Shown in pieces: positions 57,836 to 64,000 of a DNA stretch of 64,000 nt. This DNA is from Tritrichomonas foetus (taxonomy: Eukaryota > Parabasalia > Tritrichomonadida > Tritrichomonadidae): the NCBI GenBank assembly GCA_001839685.1, contig MLAK01000239.1, positions 11,529-75,528 of the forward strand, written 5' to 3'. Position numbers and translations under genes: made by a program. A model generated the notes under the pieces. That model was not told where the DNA came from, searched no databases, and was given only the letters and a program-made list of their open reading frames with translations. Position 1 is the stretch's first letter, and every line of letters begins with the position of its first letter.

Positions 57836-60800
57836 TTATTGACCTTCATTTGTTTTTGGTAAGCATGGTGGGCTGAATGCATATCCTGTTTGATTTTCAT
57901 TATCAGGATAGTTTGCCAGCAAGTTTTGATATAGTGATGCAAAAGAAACTTGGTATTTTTTGCTATCAATTTCATCATTTTGTCCAACAAAGTGATGTTC
58001 AGCAAATAAAACTTTATTTCGAATTGTATCTTGACTATTTCGAATAGCCTGAATACTTATTACAGGTAAAATAGCACAAATAGTTGATCCTACAACTGAG
58101 AACCAGAAAGATGGTGTAGATAAAAGAGATAATCCACAGCCACTAAATCCGGGTGAAAGATCAAGTTTTTGAACAATTATTGCAATAATTGGAAAGATTG
58201 AAATGGAAAGCCAAATTGAAAGATGGTGTAGCCACGTCCAATTGACACACATGAATGCAATCTTTATATTAGTAATTGTAACAACAGAACAATATACAGT
58301 TGTCCCAAAATCTTCAAGAGAAACAGAATAGCCTCTATCATTTACAAATGGAATTAATCCGAAGAATGGAATGAAAAACGAAACAAGTGCATGATAAACT
58401 CCAATTGCTAAATTAATGAAGAATCGTCCATATGATTGAATCACATCTTTCTTTCCATTAAAATCAAATAATTCTGGAATTGCCATCATTGACTCAATTG
58501 GAACATCCTTATCAAGACAAGCATAAATTACAGGGGGAACACAAGTGAAAATCATATTAAATACCATATAAAGAATTGAATCATAAAGTGTATTTCCACT
58601 AAATGATGAAAAACATGCAAAAATCATTTGGTTTAAAGTTAAAACCATATTCTTATAAAAACAATAATTGATTAATTCTACATTTCTATAGAAATTTAAT
58701 CTTCCATGAACAAGCAAAAGACGCTTTAAGAAACGGAATTGTGAAATGGCATAATCTGAAGCTAAAACTGCTTGTCTTCCTTCTTTTCCACTAATTCCAA
58801 TTCCAACATCTGCTTTTAGAATCATTCCAACATCATTCGCACCATCACCAATTGCAAGTGCAAGTTTCTTTGTTTTATCTCTCATTTTTTCAACGATTAA
58901 TGCTTTTTGAAGAGGTGAAACTCTGCAGCATATCACTGATTGGCATTTAATTGCCAAACTTAAAAATCTTTCAATGAATTCATCTGTTAAAAGCAAATCA
59001 AGTGCTGCACCACTTGCAATTAAAGCATATTGACACTTTTCATTTTGATTAGTATCATCAATTGCATCAATTAAAGCACTATTTAGTTTTACAGAAAGAG
59101 TAGTATTATCTTTACATTCATTTGTGTCTAAAATAATTGGTTTCATTTCTCCAGATAATAAAGAGCATGCATAACCAATATTTATTGCAGTTTCTCTTTT
59201 ATCGCCAGTAATTACCCAAACTTTCATTTTGGCACGAAGAAGAGATTCAATTGTATCAGAAACACCAACTTGTAATTTATCTTCAATTGCAGTTGCGCCA
59301 ATTAACAATAAATTATTTTCAATTTCATTAGAAACTTCTTCAATTTTCTCTTCTCGTTCATTAATTGAACAACTTGCTGCTTTATATCTTTCAAGCCAGT
59401 CATTGAAATAATCCTCTTCGATGATTTTGTATGCACAACAAAGTGTTCTTAAACCAGCATCAGCGAATTCAATCATGTGTTGTCTAGTTTCATTCAAATG
59501 TTTAGATTCTGGTGAAAGTCGTTGATAAATTAAATCATCAGCGCCCTTACAGAATAAAATAATATGACCTGTTTCTGGTGACCTTACAACAACAGAACTT
59601 CTTTTACGTTGTGAAGAAAATTCTAAATTAGCCATTAACTCTACTTGCTTTTTTTCACCATTAACATCAACGAATAATAAATTATTCACTTTTTTCTTAA
59701 AAACTAACCCAAAATCAGCCGCAGCTGAAACAAGAGCACCTTCATCTGGTGAAGATGCTTGAAAATCAATTCCATGAGCCTTCGTTGGATCAACTTTTGG
59801 AATAACTGAATGACAAGTTGCCAAAAGCCATAAAAATAATTTAATTTCATAATTTTCTGGATTATTAAAGTTATCAGGATTAGATAAAATTTGATCAAAT
59901 TCCGGACAAATGAAAGCCTTGTTCTTTTTATGACTTTTTCCTTTGTGTAAACTTGCAGTTGGTAATTTACAAGGAATTCCCCTTCTTTTTGCAGCTGCAT
60001 ACTCAACTTCTGTAATTCCATCTCCAAATTTTCGTCCACCAATACTACATTTCATGAACTCCATCACATTTTGAGTCAATGTTCCAGTTTTATCGGAAAA
60101 GATATATTCAACTTGACCTAAATCATCAGAAATATTTGTTGTTCGAACTAATGCAAATGATTTGCTTTCACTATCATACATTTCCACATCCCAAACAGTG
60201 AAAAATGCTTGAATTACTCTAACAACTTCAAGTGTTACATATAAAGAAATTGGAATCATAGTATTCATTACAATTATATGTGATACTAGAAGAACCATGA
60301 AACAACGAATGGGTGATCGAGGATTTTCTGTACGATAAAAGTAATAATGGCGACCAGTATTAATTTCTCTCTTTTCAAAAAGAAAACCTAAAGTTGCACC
60401 AAGAATTGACAATACGAAAAGAAGGACGAAAATTGAAACTAACTTCAAATTCAATCCTCTTTCAAGATATGATCTTTTGGTACGTGCTGAACTTGAATTC
60501 ATCATAATTTTTGAATCATGACCAGTATATATAACTGCTCCTATTATCCATTTTGTATTTCTTAAAGAAGATCCGCGTAATAAAACCTGCTTATTTTCGA
60601 GAGAATGTCTTTCAATTTTATTCACATCAGTATTGATTTCATTCGCATTAATATTGTTTTCATTCAAATTATTATTTATTTCGATGTACCCACGAAAGAT
60701 GTCGAGTTGGTTATTCGGTAAATCACAAGCAATATTTGCACTGAAATTATTTTTTGTGAAATTTTCAAAATGTGATGTAGAATTTAAAGCCTGCCTGTTT

Positions 60801-61303
60801 TTCAGATTAGTTTCACCATCAAGATTACAAGTATCGATGTACGCAGATCCATCATTTTCACTGGTGGCTAAAATAACGACATCTGCTGGAGATTGTTCAT
60901 CTTGGTTCACTTTTATCACATCACCGACAAAGATTTGATCCCATCTTTTATCCTCGAAAGTATTAGTGTCATTATTTAAACAATGTGCAGTACTTGAGTT
61001 TATTTGTTGATCACTACGATATCGTAAGTAATCTTCAATGGCTTCGCGGATTGCTGATATTCCAATAACGATACAAAGTGGCGTCAGTGCGGCTGATGCA
61101 TTGATTGGGGCCCAAGGAAACTGCAAAAGGCTCACAATTATCAGAAAATAAAAATTTGCGATTCTTGAAAATTGAAAAAATAGATTTTTGGGAAGGAATG
61201 TTAATATGGTATATTTTGTTGTTTTGATGAAGTTACCTTTAAAGAGTGGTTTGTTCTTTGCGCTATGTGTTGTATGCACTGAAATCACTCTTTTTTCATC
61301 CAT
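57836..61303 (-). CDS. P4-type ATPase (phospholipid flippase)
   Basis: A 1155-residue membrane pump that moves phospholipids to the cytosolic leaflet, usually with a Cdc50 partner. The N-terminus has FLPKNLFFQFSRIANFYFL, the P4 family entry. DGETNLKNRQ near residue 162 is the P4 version of the actuator motif. The phosphorylation site is SDKTGTLTQN with Asp404. FCKGADDLIY, then ITGDKRETAINIGYAC, CRVSPLQKALIV and AIGDGANDVGMILKADVGIGISGKEG complete the catalytic set, so the pump should be active. Ten membrane segments are visible, with the usual C-terminal cluster (NYCFYKNMVLTLNQ, QMIFACFSSFSGNTLYDS). Normal length. The ATG at 61303 is clean. It is likely plasma-membrane or Golgi; the specific lipid cannot be read from sequence. 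Confidence 0.97.
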   Translation of the reverse strand: MDEKRVISVHTTHSAKNKPLFKGNFIKTTKYTILTFLPKNLFFQFSRIANFYFLIIVSLLQFPWAPINASAALTPLCIVIGISAIREAIEDYLRYRSDQQINSSTAHCLNNDTNTFEDKRWDQIFVGDVIKVNQDEQSPADVVILATSENDGSAYIDTCNLDGETNLKNRQALNSTSHFENFTKNNFSANIACDLPNNQLDIFRGYIEINNNLNENNINANEINTDVNKIERHSLENKQVLLRGSSLRNTKWIIGAVIYTGHDSKIMMNSSSARTKRSYLERGLNLKLVSIFVLLFVLSILGATLGFLFEKREINTGRHYYFYRTENPRSPIRCFMVLLVSHIIVMNTMIPISLYVTLEVVRVIQAFFTVWDVEMYDSESKSFALVRTTNISDDLGQVEYIFSDKTGTLTQNVMEFMKCSIGGRKFGDGITEVEYAAAKRRGIPCKLPTASLHKGKSHKKNKAFICPEFDQILSNPDNFNNPENYEIKLFLWLLATCHSVIPKVDPTKAHGIDFQASSPDEGALVSAAADFGLVFKKKVNNLLFVDVNGEKKQVELMANLEFSSQRKRSSVVVRSPETGHIILFCKGADDLIYQRLSPESKHLNETRQHMIEFADAGLRTLCCAYKIIEEDYFNDWLERYKAASCSINEREEKIEEVSNEIENNLLLIGATAIEDKLQVGVSDTIESLLRAKMKVWVITGDKRETAINIGYACSLLSGEMKPIILDTNECKDNTTLSVKLNSALIDAIDDTNQNEKCQYALIASGAALDLLLTDEFIERFLSLAIKCQSVICCRVSPLQKALIVEKMRDKTKKLALAIGDGANDVGMILKADVGIGISGKEGRQAVLASDYAISQFRFLKRLLLVHGRLNFYRNVELINYCFYKNMVLTLNQMIFACFSSFSGNTLYDSILYMVFNMIFTCVPPVIYACLDKDVPIESMMAIPELFDFNGKKDVIQSYGRFFINLAIGVYHALVSFFIPFFGLIPFVNDRGYSVSLEDFGTTVYCSVVTITNIKIAFMCVNWTWLHHLSIWLSISIFPIIAIIVQKLDLSPGFSGCGLSLLSTPSFWFSVVGSTICAILPVISIQAIRNSQDTIRNKVLFAEHHFVGQNDEIDSKKYQVSFASLYQNLLANYPDNENQTGYAFSPPCLPKTNEGQ

Positions 61304-62444
61304 GAATTCAAATAAAAAAAATGATGAATTTGTGAAGAAATAGAATTAATTGAATAGGAGGACAACATTTTGATACAACTATTTAACTTTTTGTTTCCAC
61401 ATCATGCAGTTTGACTCAACTCGTCTGTCAAAGGCTTCAAACATATTTGAAGCAAATGTTTTTTGACATTCTCAAAAAGTTTCAATATGAATAGAATTCG
61501 ACCACTGACGATCAGGTTTTTACAACTTTTTCATATTATATGGAAGTATTGAATTAAGACAGATTTCTATGACTTGATCATGTTCAGAAAAATTTCAAAT
61601 GATTCGAAATGAGGTGATATCTCAACAGAAACAACAGTGCGATCGATCTCAGAACAAAGAAAATCTGACTTCGTATAACATGTTAACTAATTCATGCAAA
61701 TCAAAATATTGGATGAATAACGCATCTTGTTTGCTCTCAAGAAATGAAATTTGCAATTATTTTATGTCTTATGATGTAATAATTTATTACATCATATGAT
61801 GATCAATTTGGCCAGTAAAATGAAAAGTATGCAACTTAATGTTACAATATTCAAATTATGCCCCAATAATTTCGATTTTATTTTTTTGGTGAGCATGAAA
61901 TCATTTAATAGGAAGCGGCCAGCTGGATATATTTCTTATTCTAAATTGGTTGAATAAGTTACTATCTTAAAAAAGTTTGTAATGAAAGAAATATTTTTCA
62001 GATCTAAAAACCACAAATTCATACTTGAAACTATTTAAACAAACATGATTTCTCGAATATAATTCGAAAATTAAGCAAATTTACGGAATGATTAAATGGC
62101 TCTGGTGAAATTTGATGTTGAAAATCAAAATCCAATATTATCATTTGTTGGGAATGGCAGGAGTCATTTTTAGTAAACAACAATGAAAAAGAATAATGCT
62201 TTCATCATAGTTTGATGAAAGTCATTTTTACATGAAAATTGTGGAAAATTTATGATTGAAATGTTAGATGAAAAATACCAAAAATTTTGTATAGAATGGT
62301 CACTCATTTTTTTGGCTTAATAATATCACAAAAAGTGATATTTCCTAAACTTTTTCAAAGTAACGAAAAGTTTCAAAATCTTTTCCTATAGAAAACAATA
62401 ATTTTTTCTATGCATTCAAAAAAAAACATTCCAAAATCATTTTG
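61304..62444. other. AT-rich intergenic region
   Basis: 1.1 kb without a supported gene; the plus-strand frame at 61599-61799 has no features. TCATTTTG at 62437-62444 directly precedes the next ATG and fits an initiator. Confidence 0.4.
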
Positions 62445-63488
62445 ATGGCTCGAATTATCAGTACATCTGACGAAGACCTTACTCTTGCCGCCAAACAAAT
62501 CAACAATGGTGAACTTGTCGCTTTTCCTACCGAAACAGTTTATGGGTTAGGTGCTCGATTAGATGATAATTCCCTCGCCAAAATTTTTGCCGCCAAACAC
62601 AGACCATACAGCGATCCATTAATCTGCCATTTCGACACGGCAGAAAACGCGAAAAAATACCTGATTTTGACAGACGAAGAATCTGAAATATTCGATAAAT
62701 TATCCGAAGCCTTTTGGCCCGGTCCTCTCACGATTATTGCCCCAGCAACATCGGCTGTCCCTCCCCTCGTTATGGCCGGCACTGGCTGTGTTGGTGTCCG
62801 AGTTCCATCACATCCAATCGCCCACAGGTTTCTCGAGCTTTGCGGTGAGTCAGTGGCTGCTCCATCGGCCAACCTTTTCGGCCACGTCTCGCCGACTTCG
62901 ATGGAGCACGTTAAGGCTGATCTTGGGGATGTCGAAAATTTACTCATCGTTTCAGGCGGAAAAGCGACAATAGGAATTGAATCGACAGTTATTCGTCTTA
63001 TCGGAAAAACGATTACAGTCTTAAGGCCGGGATTCATCACCGCCGGCCAATTGGAATCAATATCTCCAGGAAATGTCAAAGGAATCTGCAAGGACTCTCA
63101 AAAACTGGCCTCCCCTGGTCATGAAACAAGACACTATGCCCCAAACGTAGATACAGTTCTGGCACAAATCTCGTCGGACGAAAATGCTGAGCCAATCCCA
63201 GAAAAAGCAGTGATCGTCGACTTCAACAGAAAATTCGCCTCTGTCTCATCAAAGGCTTTACGCTATTTCGACTTGTCGCCAGTCGGGTCAGTGGCTGAAG
63301 CAATCAACAGGGTGTACGACACTTTAAGAGATGCGGAACTCACGCCTGGTGCAAAAATATGCCTGGTGGCGGACATTGTCGAGTCTGGAAAGGTTGGGGA
63401 TGTTCATGATGGTGAGCTTGTTGGATCCCTTAGAGATAGGCTTCTTAGATCTGCTTCTCATCAAATCAGGAAATATAAACTTGTATAA
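62445..63488 (+). CDS. SUA5: Threonylcarbamoyl-AMP synthase, Sua5/YrdC family
   Basis: A 347-residue enzyme that makes threonylcarbamoyl-AMP from threonine, bicarbonate and ATP, the first step of the tRNA t6A modification at position 37. The YrdC domain (about 10-195) has VAFPTETVYGLGA, AAKHRPYSDPLICHF (the K-x-R motif), WPGPLTII and AAPSANLFGHVSPTS (the S-x-N motif). The C-terminal Sua5 domain begins near SPGHETRHYAPNV. This matches full-length Sua5 (about 340-420 residues), not the short YrdC form. Its GC content is higher than the surrounding DNA, like the housekeeping genes here. The frame is open one codon upstream as TTG; the ATG at 62445 is the start. No mitochondrial-type presequence is obvious. 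Confidence 0.95.
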   Translation: MARIISTSDEDLTLAAKQINNGELVAFPTETVYGLGARLDDNSLAKIFAAKHRPYSDPLICHFDTAENAKKYLILTDEESEIFDKLSEAFWPGPLTIIAPATSAVPPLVMAGTGCVGVRVPSHPIAHRFLELCGESVAAPSANLFGHVSPTSMEHVKADLGDVENLLIVSGGKATIGIESTVIRLIGKTITVLRPGFITAGQLESISPGNVKGICKDSQKLASPGHETRHYAPNVDTVLAQISSDENAEPIPEKAVIVDFNRKFASVSSKALRYFDLSPVGSVAEAINRVYDTLRDAELTPGAKICLVADIVESGKVGDVHDGELVGSLRDRLLRSASHQIRKYKLV

Positions 63489-63520
63489 AAACGAATAAAA
63501 AATATTATTTGCATTATTTT
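63489..63520. other. Short spacer downstream of SUA5
   Basis: A few bases of AT-rich spacer precede the minisatellite. Confidence 0.3.
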
Positions 63521-63652
63521 TTTGATGTTTTCATTGATGATGATGTTTTCATTGATTTTGATGTTTTCATTGATTTTGATGTTTTCATTGATTTTGATGT
63601 TTTCATTTATTTTGATGTGTTCATTTATTATGATGTTTTTGATTTCATGCTT
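63521..63652. repeat. 18-bp minisatellite, first block
   Basis: Tandem copies of a unit like GATGTTTTCATTGATTTT run for about seven periods, with small changes. Read in one plus-strand frame it would give repeated DVFIDF, but there is no ATG and no extended gene. The T. foetus-type genome is rich in such arrays by general knowledge of trichomonads. Confidence 0.85.
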
Positions 63653-63757
63653 TTTAATAGTATGATTTCCTTAGTTGGTAAGATTGTTGGCATTTGAATT
63701 TTAGATTCAATTGTAGAATCTTCAATATCTGTTTGAAAAACAGAATGGTATAGCTTT

Positions 63758-63794
63758 NNNNNNNNNNNNNNNNNNNNNNNNNNNNNNNNNNNNN
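63758..63794. other. Assembly gap (37 N)
   Basis: A run of 37 N between the two minisatellite blocks marks an unresolved stretch, so the true array length is unknown. Confidence 0.99.
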
Positions 63795-64000
63795 TGATGT
63801 GTTCATTGATTTTGATGTGTTCATTGATTATGATGTGTTCATTGATTATGATGTGTTCATTGATTATGATGTGTTCATTGATTATGATGTGTTCATTGAT
63901 TATGATGTGTTCATTGATTATGATGTGTTCATTGATTATGATGTGTTCATTTATTTTGATGTGTTCATTGATTTTGATGTTTTCATTGATTTTGATGTTT
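63795..64000. repeat. 18-bp minisatellite, second block
   Basis: About eleven copies of a unit like GATGTGTTCATTGATTAT continue to the window edge, differing from the first block mainly at the TTT to GTG position and the final TTT/TAT. Confidence 0.85.

Noticed and set aside
62540..63091. A 183-codon minus-strand frame
   Set aside because: Antisense shadow of the GC-richer SUA5 gene.
1..64000. CRISPR arrays, bacterial operons or defence islands
   Set aside because: The DNA is eukaryotic in gene structure. The only short regular repeats are the 18-bp minisatellite, which has no spacers.

Overview
This window looks like nuclear DNA of a parabasalid protist, most likely a Tritrichomonas-type trichomonad (compare T. 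foetus). The DNA is strongly AT-rich and the protein genes are long, intronless open frames using standard stops. Several genes have TCAYT-like initiator motifs a few bases upstream of the ATG. The gene families also fit: trichomonad-type BTB/F5-8C proteins, expanded PP1/PP2A-like phosphatases, long coiled-coil proteins, a Tc1/mariner element, and large type I surface proteins with a common tail. Naming the organism is an inference from these family traits, not from a database match.

Layout. 1.4-5.2 kb: an AAAP amino-acid transporter and a coiled-coil/F5-8C gene that appears split by two compensating A-tract frameshifts. 5.3-13.0 kb: a giant BEACH-WD40 protein with a C-terminal FYVE-like zinc finger. 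13.8-20.2 kb: a DHHC palmitoyltransferase and two kelch paralogues with predicted N-myristoylation, separated by a palindromic foldback element and a ubiquitin-hydrolase relic. 21.1-32.8 kb: a HEAT-repeat protein and two divergently transcribed surface-protein paralogues, with an apparently intact mariner element (28231-29520) between them. 33.8-45.9 kb: a Ser/Thr phosphatase, tRNA-Trp(CCA), a calcyphosin-like EF-hand protein, a PPOX-like flavoprotein, a CEP78-like LRR protein, a BTB/F5-8C protein and a 1058-residue coiled-coil protein. 47.0-57.6 kb: a small acidic protein, a nucleoplasmin-like protein, an LMBR1-family membrane protein, a STE20-like kinase without the catalytic HRD aspartate, ribosomal protein eL6, a ubiquitin-like protein and a cyclin. 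57.8-63.5 kb: a P4-ATPase flippase and Sua5/YrdC. The window ends in an 18-bp minisatellite interrupted by an assembly gap.

The genes are mostly independent transcription units on both strands; I see no operon or defence-type cluster. Loose themes are membrane and trafficking functions (BEACH-FYVE, P4-ATPase, DHHC, LMBR1, transporter, predicted lipidated kelch proteins) and proteins whose relatives are centrosomal or flagellar (calcyphosin-like, CEP78-like, coiled coil). I found no clear novel multi-gene system. The most unusual items are the foldback element and its possible relative at 53.0 kb, the pseudokinase, the nucleoplasmin-like protein and the surface-protein pair flanking the mariner element.
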